Part shown: in pieces, positions 1-10,500 of the stretch
How the letters are laid out: each line of letters opens with the position of its first letter
How positions within the stretch are numbered: position 1 is the stretch's first letter
Source of the DNA: Sphaerosporella brunnea
Lineage: Eukaryota; Ascomycota; Pezizomycetes; Pezizales; Pyronemataceae
Assembly: GCA_008704415.1 (NCBI GenBank)
Contig: VXIS01000168.1
Span: 36,485-100,484, forward strand
DNA: 64,000 bases
Reading direction: 5' to 3'
The notes under the pieces: generated by a model
Database searches by the model: none
Told to the model about the DNA's origin: nothing
What the model saw: the letters and a program-made list of their open reading frames with translations, nothing else
Program-made: the position numbers and the translations under genes

Positions 1-188
1 TCCACTTCAATTGCGTATAATCTAACTTCGCCGTTGTCAGAAGGCGACACCCATGTGTACCCTCCCTAGGGTTCAATAATTTGTAGTGTAAACAGCAGGA
101 CGTATATGGTGCCGTCTGTGGTGCCGTCTGTGGTGTGCCTAAAGTGACATCCACTCACTAAAGCGCTATAGGCGCGTCACCACAGTAT

Positions 189-395
189 TCGTGTCCTTTA
201 TACTGCAAATTCGTGTGTTTCAAACTACAAGTTCGTGTCTTTCATACTACGCCGTTTGTGTCTTTCAAACCACGAGTTCGTGTCTTTTAAACGACGAGTT
301 CGTGGCCTTTAAACTACGAGTTCGTGCACAAATGCCACGATAAACACCACGATGCTAGTCACGATGGATGCCACGATAATTGCCACGATAAAAGC
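189..395. repeat. Degenerate 22-bp tandem repeat followed by CCACGAT repeats
   Basis: About six imperfect units of roughly 22 bp, each with the core TTCGTGTCTTTNAAACNACGAG, run from 189 to 325. They are followed to about 395 by irregularly spaced copies of CCACGAT. No credible coding frame crosses the tract. Related words in opposite orientation recur at 1880-2095, so the two tracts may be the subterminal repeats of one larger element. Confidence 0.7.
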
Positions 396-700
396 CCGTT
401 AATTGTTCAATATGGACTATCTACTGGATAAAGACAAGCCCCACTACATTTGACACGACGCCTCCCACCACAGTCCGTGCACCAAACGTCACCATCATCA
501 ACCACCACAAATACCACCGCGTTTTACAACATAGCCGGACTTCCTTGTAAGGAGATAGTGAAGGGATTGAGACAATACGGGGAGGTTTATTTCGGTTGTA
601 GAAGTCCTGGGTCTGGCAAAAGTTAGCTAAGTTCAGCAAAAGCATAAGTGGAAACTGAAGGGGGCAGCAGCGGGAATGGGGTAGCGGGAGCGGCTGTATT

Positions 701-1503
701 CAAGGCTGTCAATAGTCCGGCCGCCCGCCAGGTCAAACCGGGCCCCACGGAGTGTGTCAGGTCGGGCCGGTGATCTGGCAAGCCCAACCGGTTCGGGCTG
801 GCATAAGAAAAACCTGGATATCTGATAGGTGCCGGCCGGTGCCCGGTATCCTGAATGAAGGTCCGGTCGGTCATTGTGCCGAACGCGGGGCCACTAAAAG
901 CGATAATCATTCGGTTTTGGCTGCAGCTAAAGCGTCGACCGCAATTAAAAGACTAGTCGATCCACCCCAAAAACAGCAACTCGGACGAGAGTCAGAATAA
1001 AACAGAGCGGACCTGCTGACCGTTTGCCCACACATCACGCGCTTGAACCCAAACACTGAGAGCAGGAATGAAACGGAGCGGAACTGCGGACGTTTGGCTC
1101 ACAAAACACGCCGTTGAACCCAAACACAGCAGCTCAGACGAGATTTGGGATACGGCGGAGCGGAAATGCTGATCTGGTATATGACGTGGGTTTTCAAATT
1201 CATCAGGTTGAGCGTATGCTGAGTCACTTGGAACAGCGGGCGGCGGAGGGGTAGCTGGAGGTCCTTCAGGTTGTTGAATCTGTATCTCGAGTTCATGTTT
1301 CTTTCCTTGATGTATGTGCAAGCCAAAAACTACAGATGGCTGGCGGGCCGTCGGGTACTTCTGAGCCTGGCAGGTGCCCGTAGGCCCCTGGGCCTTGATC
1401 CAACAAGCCTGGTCCAAACAGGCCGTGATTTCAAAAGCCCGTTTCAATCAGTCTGGTTCAGGCCGCGCTCAACGCCGAACTGGCCGGACTTTTGACAGCC
1501 CTG
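701..1503. mobile_element. Complete non-autonomous hAT element (family CAGGGCTGTC), 803 bp
   Basis: The ends are inverted repeats: left CAAGGCTGTCAATAGTCC and, read inward from the right, CAGGGCTGTCAAAAGTCC. An identical 8-bp duplication GCTGTATT lies at 693-700 and 1504-1511, as expected of hAT transposition. No transposase frame is visible inside, so it is a MITE-like passenger. The same family, whole or as fragments, recurs at 39249-39925, 52103-52288, 57946-58255 and 60540-61883, which fixes both ends by comparison. Confidence 0.93.
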
Positions 1504-1879
1504 GCTGTATTCCGCTGCCTGTTACCTCCAGCGAACTCTAGAAGCAGCACGGAGTTAGCGGAATTGACTGTTCTGCTGCGCGTGGAAACTCACCCGTATG
1601 CAGGACGGTCGTCTCGTTCAAACTGTAATCATTGGTGAAGCCGACCACCGGGAGAGGCACACACAGTCATTGCGATGAGCACAGAGAGGTGCAGTCGAAA
1701 GTAAGTGAATGGCAACGGGAACAAGCAGGCAAAGAAAGGGTGGAGCACGAAGCAAGCAGATTGATGGCTGATGAACGATGATTGGTGATGCAGGATGAGG
1801 CAAAGAAAGGGAGGAGAAGCGGAAGGGCGGAAATCTACTTGATTCGCTGTGCCGTTTATTGGGACGTTGTGAGCACGCA

Positions 1880-2095
1880 CTGCTGTGTGGTGTCTTTGGC
1901 ACGACTTTGTCGTGACCCCTCTTTTCATCGTGGCTTTGACACTCCGCGTGGTGTATTTGGCACGACACTTTTTCTATGCCACGACGATAAGAGGTTTTGT
2001 AGTTTAAACGGCACGACTTTGACACCGCGGTGTGACATTTAAACTACGTAACACGCTTTTGTGGTGCCCTTTAAACCACACCACACCAAAATCTT
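1880..2095. repeat. GGCACGAC / TTTAAACTACG repeat tract
   Basis: Scattered copies of GGCACGAC, CACGACTTTG and TTTAAAC-type words fill this stretch. Read on the minus strand they resemble the tract at 189-395. Both outer flanks carry a CCCTAGGG palindrome (about 65-72 and 2099-2106). No coding content is seen. Confidence 0.5.
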
Positions 2096-2947
2096 GTACC
2101 CTAGGGCCCTGCTATCACTGTCGCTCCCGTTGCACGGTGAGATGCCGCTAGTTGAACCGAGACGTGCGGTAGCCGGGACAGCTGGTAGTCATTGCCAGAG
2201 GCGTGACTCATACTGGCCCCCGCTGTGCTCGTCAAAGTCAAATCATAAGATAGCGAGGTTTTGGTAGGTTTTCATGGCGGGGGGGGGGGGGCCACTTGCT
2301 AGATTTGACCTTAGAATTGGTCGCAGCGGCTGTATCCACTTGCGGGAGAAGGGAGCAGTTGCGATATGCTTGTTGTAGATCTTGATGTATCAATGAGGAA
2401 TTCAAACAGTCCTGTATGTCGATAAACACCTCAGGCATTTGGCGCACGCCGCCAAACGCCTCCTCTTCATCCCCTTGACGTTGCAGAGTTGTTAGGGCTG
2501 CAAATTTCAGTGGTCAGATCGTTCCTCGAAAGTGGTAGGGTTGAAGACAGGCATTACTTTGATCACATTACTGGCAATGCCAGCCTGCTTTTGCTAGTTG
2601 GCAACATCATGACGGGCCCCGAAACGACCATGCAGTCTTGCGCGGTAGTTGTCAATGCGGCCAATTGTTGGAATGTACGTACTGTCTGCATGTAAGTGCT
2701 GGTTAGCGAGGCCGCCTGCTTTTGATATTAAGAACGCACACACCTAAACAACACCACCGTCCTCTGGGATGCAACACGAAGACCGCCAGTCAAACACGTC
2801 CAAACATGTTAGTCCCCTAGATCAGCGCAGACAAAGCAATCATGTGGGGTGAAAATTGGATTTTTTTTTGATTTTCCTGGAGTCTTTGATACTCAGAGGT
2901 GTTGGGAAATGTTGTCGTTAGACATTTACAAAGTGCAAAGATCATTA

Positions 2948-3164
2948 GGGAAGTTCAGACAGGCGGGTTTTTGCCGCGTTGTATCTGATACCACCTATCC
3001 GCACTGGGGACGGACATGCCCCACCAAAAAAAGAAAAAATCTCTATAGAAGTTTCGATCAACACTTTTCCTGTGGGGTTCAGACCAAAACCAGGTTTTTC
3101 ACGGGTGTTTTGCGTCGAAACCATACTACCAAAACTCGGCAAAACCCTCCTGTCTGAACTTCCC
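2948..3164. mobile_element. Small TIR element (MITE, Tc1/mariner-like) with TA duplication
   Basis: The left end GGGAAGTTCAGACAGG and the reverse complement of the right end match over 16 bases, and the similarity continues for about 27 bases with two changes. TA dinucleotides flank the element at 2946-2947 and 3165-3166. It is 217 bp long, contains no coding frame of its own, and is therefore non-autonomous. The TA duplication suggests Tc1/mariner-type mobilisation, but the responsible transposase is not identified. Confidence 0.85.
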
Positions 3165-4006
3165 TATTCAGCGTAATCATAACTTCTTTACAAGCTGTGC
3201 CAAAAAGTCCATTTGACTTGCAATTGATAGTTTTTGGCCGTTGAAGAGAACCCACAGCATTCAGTGACTCAAGCTTTGCTGGCAGCCATTGCCGCTGCAT
3301 CATCTCTGGCCGCAACGTCCCTACACACTCTCAATCATGGAACTCCACCCTCCATCAGACGTTCACTCTACCCAGGCGCTGGCGAAATTCTCGATGTCCT
3401 CACCCAACAGGGAAGTGCTTGCCTGACCCGGGCTGATAATCGACCCATGTAACGGAGCGGGAATGGTGGAAATTGGGATGTCGCTACTCCAGAGCAGAGC
3501 GAGGGATGGGGGGTGACCGTGATGGTGCAAAGAAGAGAGAAGGGGGCGTGGGGTTTGGCGGACTGGCGCTCGATGTTATCATGCCGCTCCCGTTGATTAC
3601 GGACAGTGATCGCATATCGGGTTTTACGAAGCGCGAAGGTTTGTAGCTTGGCTAATAGAACGGAAGAAGGAGCTTTTGAGCCGCGATGGTGCGAGATTCA
3701 TCAAGCCGTGTCTCTCCTTTAGATGCTGCCCATGGCCGGGCAGCTTTTCGGGTCACAAGCGGAAGCACAGGCCATGAGTTTAGTTAGATATGTGCAACTT
3801 GATATGTACATCTGCGCTGATTACAACCTGACATTGAACAAACCTTGAACTCGAACCAACAGTCTTCTTGACCGGTACTCAATCAAACACACGAGCTCAG
3901 TTCGAGATGAAACTTATCTCGAGTGTCCATTTAACCCATTCCTAGCCCCTCCATCCAGTTTCTTCCCATCTCCAACCAAACCAAATCACACACACACAAG
4001 CACACA

Positions 4007-4495
4007 ATGAGCGATCCCACTCGAAAAGCCTACGCACCGCCAACCACGCCCTTTGTCCACCTCGACGGCTCAGTGGAGATGATCGAACTCCCGCCCCGGC
4101 CGCCATCCCGCTCCCACGGACCGCCGATGCGGCCACCCACGCCGTACCCGGAGGACGACGAAGCTGAGATGCGCTGTGTCCACGCCGACGGCACAGTGGA
4201 CGTGATCCAAGTCCCGCCCCCGCCGCCATCCCGCTTCCCCGAAGCGCCGATGCGGCCAGCCCCGCCGTACCCGCTGGAAGCCGAAGGTGAGATGCGCTGT
4301 GTCCACCCCGACGGAACAGTGGACATTATCAAACTCCCGCAACCGCCGCCATCCCGCTTCCCCGCACCGCCGATTCGGCGATTGACGCCGTACCCGGAGG
4401 ACGACGAGGCTGAGATCCAGATCCTCGATGTAGTTCCGCCGGCACCTAGCTCAGGTTCTGGGGGAAGTGCTGGCAGGCAGCAGCAGCAGCCGTAG
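4007..4495 (+). CDS. Proline-rich protein of three 41-residue repeats
   Basis: The protein has 162 residues and starts at an ATG in a good eukaryotic context (CACAATGAGC) after a CA-rich leader. Residues 16-56, 57-97 and 98-138 are three repeats of exactly 41 residues (123 bp). Each begins [FC]VHxDG[ST]V, continues with a hydrophobic-I-x-hydrophobic-P core, then a run of prolines ending PSR, and closes with an acidic segment such as PYPEDDEAE. The tail (139-162) is Ser/Gly then Gln rich. There is no signal peptide, membrane segment or enzyme motif. The exact unit length, conserved spacing and mostly conservative differences between units argue for selection as protein. Function is unknown; PSR-flanked proline runs could bind SH3 or WW domains, but that is inference. 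Confidence 0.72.
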   Translation: MSDPTRKAYAPPTTPFVHLDGSVEMIELPPRPPSRSHGPPMRPPTPYPEDDEAEMRCVHADGTVDVIQVPPPPPSRFPEAPMRPAPPYPLEAEGEMRCVHPDGTVDIIKLPQPPPSRFPAPPIRRLTPYPEDDEAEIQILDVVPPAPSSGSGGSAGRQQQQP

Positions 4496-4499
4496 GTAC

Positions 4500-6200
4500 A
4501 GCATGTGTAGGTCGACGAAGCTGAGGATCAGCGTTTGCAGGGCTCGGATGGTGCATCTGGTGGGTCCGTTCAGAGTCTGAATCTGGGCGGTCCCCGAATG
4601 GGTCTCGTGGTTCCCGGCAACCGTTCAAGGCGCAGCTAGTCGATGATCTGCGTTGATGGCGCCGGCTGTGGGAGAGTGTGCGTGATGAATTGTTAGTCGT
4701 GAATAGATTTAATTACAATGCGTTTGCTCTCTGAATGGTTTATATATGCATAGTTGTATTCAGCGGCCGGTGATCAACCGGCGCCTTGGGCCGTTTCTAT
4801 TTGCCTTTTCGAGCCTTTGAAAACCTGTCACCTCTACATGGTTTAGCAAACCTATGGGTGCACGCCTGCTTCCATTGCATCTTTGCCTGTATTGATATAC
4901 CGGCGACACGTTTACATTAAACAATACCTGCAATGGCTGTCTGCCCTACACTTCTAAGGCGGGGTTGCTGGCTCTGCCCTGAGGTGGACCAACGCAGGAA
5001 TGCTTGACAAGCACATTCAAATTCGGACAAAGTGAGCAACCGCAATTATTTCTACGTCCTGCAAGTAACCAATGGAATTGAAAATGAGCAGCACAGGTTA
5101 CCGTTTTGAACGCTTACTCTCGAAGGGATAACAATTATGGACGGAAGCCACCTTGAGCGCGTTGGCTTGAGCCTGCCAGCAAGGCATACATTAACGCAGA
5201 AATTCAATTAACGTCGTGAGGTGGGCAGAATCCTGATGTGGGTCACAATTTCAACTTCCGCTCGAGCCTCCGGGAGGCCTCGTCCGCAGAATCAGGTGAT
5301 CGATCTGGTGCTCTACAAACTTGAGGAGTCCCCGGAGGGGGAGCGGGTGGGGTGAGGTCCAGATTGGGGGTATAACCCCAAAGCCACGCGCAATCCCTAG
5401 TTTTTAAGCTACTACTCGTCTTGCGGAGTTAGTATGTACCATTGCTACTTTCGAGGCTTCATCGGTGGTTCCTCGACGCTGAACACCGCGACGTAACATT
5501 GTCGTGCCGTGCTTGGAGGACTACCGAAGTCTATTAGGCAAACGGAGTGATAGTCGTGTCAAGTTAAACTCGAGCCAGTTCGTGCACTACCATTGGGATC
5601 ATCGTTGAGTACAGAGTATCGAGTCACTCTTCAGGATCATCGAGGAAGAAACAGCATGCCTCTTAGTTGCTGCAAGTGAAATATATAACGCAGGCTATGT
5701 TGAATATCCTCTCTCCCGGCACTACATGTGGCTGACAACATTCGATCGGTTTGGCTCGGTGTTCAGCAGCCTCCATCGCAGCACCTAACGGCACAATGAC
5801 TAACATACCTAAATGTCACCGAGAGTATGATAGCCAATAACGCAAGGCAGATATGCTGGCGTCTTCGCTGGCCGAAGGTGCAATCATAGATATTGGTCAT
5901 CGTATTAGATAGCTGCTTGCGAATCGTCACTGACGTTGAAGATCCCTCGCCCACATTTGATAGGATATTCTCTAGAATGTAGCCGTGCGTGGGCCGCCAA
6001 TAACGATTACGGGGGCAGTGACGGTGGTGTTGTGTGCAGTAATAGATAATCACTGACAATGTCAGTCCGCGAAGTGGCATTGCTTGAAGAAGACGTGTAT
6101 ACTGTGCTATTACTCACTAGGGTTTCGCACCAGATAGAACGCCAGCCGGTGGCAACACGGCGACTGCGTTGTCTCCCCGCCCTCTGATGGCAGCTGGACA
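4500..6200. other. Intergenic stretch without recognisable genes
   Basis: I see only short frames without coding bias. The 3' side of the repeat-protein gene is AT-rich around 4690-4760 and could hold its polyadenylation region. Nothing else can be supported. Confidence 0.5.
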
Positions 6201-7519
6201 TAGTGATGGACACGAGCCGGCTCGAGTCGAGCCGAGGGGTGCGTTCGAGCTGGCTCGGCTCGACCGAGTGCCAGGCTCGTGGAGCCGAGCCGAGCCTGCA
6301 AAGCTCGAGCCAAAGCTCGAGCTGCCATACTATTTTTGATGCGCGAACCGGCCCTGGTATACGAGGATCAAAATCAGTGTCAGATTCTGGTTCTGGTTTC
6401 GCTATGTACAGATCCAACCTCGCGCGTGACCATCCTTCGACACATCACTCGACGTCCGTTAAATCTGATCCCGAATCGAAGTTTTCTTCTTGCTGCGCAT
6501 CCATCCCCTCACCCAATGCCTGGCGCTCCACCTCCATGTCTTTGTCGCTCTCTGCAGCATCCCCGGGTGGGGCAAGGTGCTGATCTAGGCTGTAGAGTTC
6601 CCTGTCGTCGACGATCTTTTGATCGAGCCAGCTTTTGACCAGTAGAACCGCACTGCTGGATTCTTCAAGCAGCTGATTTCGCTTCTTTGATCAGGTGGCG
6701 CTCCGTCGGTTCTTCAGCCGGGATCCCACGATGATGAATCTCGACATGTTGTTTCCAAGCGCTTGTAGTTGTATACTCAGCGTTGTACGGTCCCCAGGTG
6801 TTTGAACAGTGACAGCATCGCACAAGGTGCTTTGCCTGCTCAGTTGGTGTGGGTCCCGCGCTATGAGACCTCCCAGCTGTTGTTTTTTGTCTCTTGGCTG
6901 GCCTAACTGGTTGCGGACTGTCTGGGTTGGAGTTGACCTCCATTCCGGACGCTTCTGCCTGCACCCTCTCGGGGAAGATGATCCTTCTCTTATATAAGAA
7001 GGCATCAAAACTCGAATTTTTGAGCCCGCTCAGGGTTCGCGCGCCGGCAGCTCTGTAGTGAGTGTCTAGTCCGCCCGGTCAGTTTACACCAACAAACAGA
7101 TATCAAGTAGCAATTACCCCAACTACCCGCCATCTTCTTGTACAAGGCCTCAATTTCATCTTCGGCTGAAGAGGAAGCGGCTTGGGACCCTTCCGCTGAA
7201 GAGGGAGCGGCCTGGAACCCTGCGGCCATGGTGATTTTTCGGTGTGAGTGTGTTGCCGTGGGGTTGAAGAGGACCTGTGGGTGGCCTTTTCTTTGAGCTT
7301 TCGCAATCATGGAATTCGATAGAATATTGTATTTTCCGCCCCAAACGCCATATAGGTTCTTCTCCCACCATCGGGCTCGAGCCAAAAGCTCGAGCCAAAG
7401 CTCGGCTCGGCGGGCAACCCGTTCGATCTGGCTCGGCTCGCCAGGGGGCCAGGCTCTACTCGGCTCGGCTTGAGGCTCGAGCTATTGGCTCGGGCCGGCT
7501 CGGCTCGTGTCCATCACTA
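6201..7519 (-). mobile_element. hAT element of the GCTCGAGC family, internally deleted
   Basis: The left end TAGTGATGGACACGAGCC is mirrored by GGCTCGTGTCCATCACTA at the right end. Both ends are followed inward by dense GCTCGAGC/GGCTCG words. The flanks (AGCTGGAC at left, GCCTGGAC at right) look like a decayed 8-bp duplication. Transposase remnants lie inside on the minus strand. Confidence 0.88.
6350..7232 (-). pseudogene. hAT transposase remnant with BED-type zinc finger
   Basis: Read on the minus strand from about 7232, the remnant starts with an Ala/Ser/Glu-rich N-terminus that ends AGSWG. Near 6690-6960 comes a segment with a CCHC pair and a later HVEIHH, the pattern of a BED zinc finger. 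Next is a short piece of the C-terminal dimerisation region, then an acidic tail ending LYIAKPEPESDTD. The DDE-type catalytic core between the finger and the C-terminus is absent, so the copy cannot encode a working transposase. The same N-terminus and tail recur at 54460-55272. Confidence 0.75.
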
Positions 7520-10500
7520 GCCTGGACTCTGTCTGCTGGACTTTGTCAGCTGATGGCTGGCTACGTTGGCTGCCAGGGTTGGGGTGTTTGCATTCTATGA
7601 TAGCCCGCCGGGCTCAATGCCCACTGCAGTGCATCGAGGGCAACACGGATGCATGACTCAATCATCTCCAATTTGTTCCGACAATATATTTTCCTCAAGA
7701 TTTAATGGTCAATTCACCTAAGGCGTGACCTACCCCTCATGAGCGAAAGGCTGCCCACAAAGCGCCGCGGGTCGAAAGATACTACTGTCATCGATGGGGA
7801 AACAACCGCATGCGCTGAAAATCAGCAGTGCCATTAGAAGTGACACCTGGGATGTGAAGATAGCCAGCCAGCAAACTCGGACTATTTTGGACTGGCTAAT
7901 GACAATCCTGTCTATCACATCATGATCATGATACATGGCTTCGATGATGATTGGAACCGCAGACTACATACACTCGTTGGGTGACCATTAATGATCTTCG
8001 CTGGAGCACCGCGGCGGCTTTTCATCATGATCACCGTTGCATTGACAAGAGGTTGTGCTTACATTAGCGGCGCTTCTCAGCTAACGCCTGCCTAGGCTCA
8101 CTGATGAACGACGACTGCATCTCCGCATGGTGAACGCTGCTTGCACCACGGCATAGTGACTACACACCTACCCGCTGAATCGGGTTCACTCCAGCTTAAC
8201 TCTGTGCAGTGCGCCCAGCATCATGGGCGTGCTCCATCAATACCTACATCGATCCAAGTTGGTAGCAATTGGTTAGCCATTCGTACCGTTCGGGGTGAAG
8301 ATTGATCACGGCTTAGTAGGAGGGAGCGCCAGTGCCCAAAACGGCGAATCCATGAAAGAGGATGATGCACAGACCATGATATGGGGTGAAGACACGTCGG
8401 AAGTATATGCGCACTGATCATTGATAATGTCACGATTATTGTACCAGACGGTTTGCGTTTCCTAACAAAAGGAATTCCAGGCCAGACGCTCACTGCGTAG
8501 TTGGTGGGAAGCCTCTTTATGACTGTTAGAGCGGAAAGGCTCATGGTTCGCATCCCTCATGGTTCTTAGGGTTACAAGAAACGCAATCCTGTTGTAAGAC
8601 AGCTCAGAAGCGCCGCACGTTGGGGGAAACCACCATCCACGCAATTCCAACTCCGCGAACCATTGCGACCCAACGAACCTCATGATCAGTGACTACAGTG
8701 AGAGGCAACGATCAAATGGATGCACACTGGGCTCTGGCCCCTCAAGCTATATAAATGTGTTGCTTCGCTCGCCACCGCAGAGGCTGACATGATGCAGGAG
8801 GAAGGTGTCTATTGTGCATAAAGCACCACTGAACCCAAATAATACCACAGACGGCTTACCACCCAGGGCATTTGCTGTTTTGTACGCCGCTGTAGCGATG
8901 AACAAAGAACCATCGTGCCAAGCAGGAAGAATGAAATTTTTGCCATTCTGGGCCCCGGCCTACGCGCCGAAGGCCAACGATATGCCGTAGAAGCTCAAAG
9001 CGAGTCATCATTGACAATTACTCCCTTTTCAGTCTTGGTGCTTGCAAGGGTGGTTTCCACAGTTGCGGACTATCCTCAGCATACTGCAGATATCGTGCCG
9101 TACGCGCCCGTCCATGTCAACTGTTTCGCCACTGACGGTCGTGTTATCCTGCATGAAATTCTTATCTCCTTCACGTCTTCCAAGTCCAAGTTTGTAACAC
9201 CCAACATATCCGCTCTTGTGATGGCCATTGTTAATTTTTCAACCTGATTGAAGTGACTGCGTCATAGTCCGCTCGAATGCATGGACCGTACGGCTTGTCC
9301 AAGCTTGTGAAGCCATAACTGGCGGGGATCATCTCGTTTGAGAAGGAGGGTTTCCCGATGCTTTTCGCGAGAGGGACGTGCAGCCAGTTCGACTTTTGTT
9401 ATCGTCAGATGCGCCCAGCGCAACTCACGATTCTGGCATCGAAGAGAACCAGCGTTCGGTATGGAGCGCAACTGATCAGGATGTGGAGTATTGGATTGTG
9501 CCTTGCTGAGCCTTGTGTTCACTCACGGCAACCGTGTTTTAGGAGGTCATCGGATGTGTTTCTGCTGCTTGAATGGCGAAACTGATTGGTCACTACACGC
9601 ACCGCGTTTCTAAGTCGCTTGAGCTGATGTGATTAATATGCATTCAACAGCATCGTGTCGGGGGTCGTGTGTCCACACCGGTAAAGACGCAAACGCGAGA
9701 TTACTCCGGATATTACCTATTGCAACTTGGCGGGTACAACCACGGCTGGACAAAGCGGGTGACATCTTTAGGGTTGCCAGAAGAATTGACATTGTCACAG
9801 GTGGTTGACTACCTTTCAACTTTTGTTCGCCACTTTATTACGACCACAAACAAAGCGGCTTACAAAGGATTACTCTTCTATATCAAGGGATGATAAAACG
9901 CGGTGCAGCAACCTAGTTGGTAGGACGCGCTCCAGGTACACCCTTGGTTGGAGACTTGGAATGTTAAAGGTGGTCGTCACCGACATGTATCTGAGCTTCA
10001 TCACAATCAGAGTTAATAGCACTGGCAAATCATAAATGGGTGACAGAAGGCAACTCTCAACAACCAGCTATCTCCGCGTGAGGAAGAGTACACGCCGTCC
10101 GGTCGATCCACAGCAGTTCAATGGAACGGTGGGTTCAGGTTTCGTAGGCAATATAGCCTGTTGTCAATATCTGCCGGAGAGAAATCTAGAACAGCGCCAT
10201 AGGAAGAGGGTCTAACCCCCCCTGTCGAGCTGTGGAGCACGTTGATTGGCCTGATATCGCTTCGGCAATCTATTGGCAATTGATTGAGCGTTGAGAATGT
10301 TTTCAGTCATATTTTATGCTCCTATCCGTTGGTTCTGGAAGTGCGTCGGCAAGACTGAACAATGATACATGTCGGCAATCGTGATTTTTGGTGGAACCTT
10401 GCCACGCGCTGTAATCGATGATATGCATATATCGGGAATATGGAACGCATGTCAGGCCCGCTCCTGGGGCCATTACCTGGGAGAAAGCGTCTGGAGACGT

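Noticed and set aside
1618..2025. 135-codon minus-strand frame
   Set aside because: It crosses the CACGA repeat tract and shows no motif or codon bias.
3942..4342. Minus-strand frames (95, 100 and 90 codons) opposite the repeat protein
   Set aside because: They are the antisense of the 123-bp repeat; composition and repeat structure are explained by the plus-strand gene.
7156..7398. Alternative minus-strand frames near the hAT right end
   Set aside because: They lie in the GCTCGAGC-rich terminus and overlap the better-supported transposase N-terminus.
9669..9893. Plus frame GLPEELTLSQVVDYLSTFVR
   Set aside because: It reads smoothly for a short stretch but starts only at a GTG, has no family resemblance and no neighbours supporting it.
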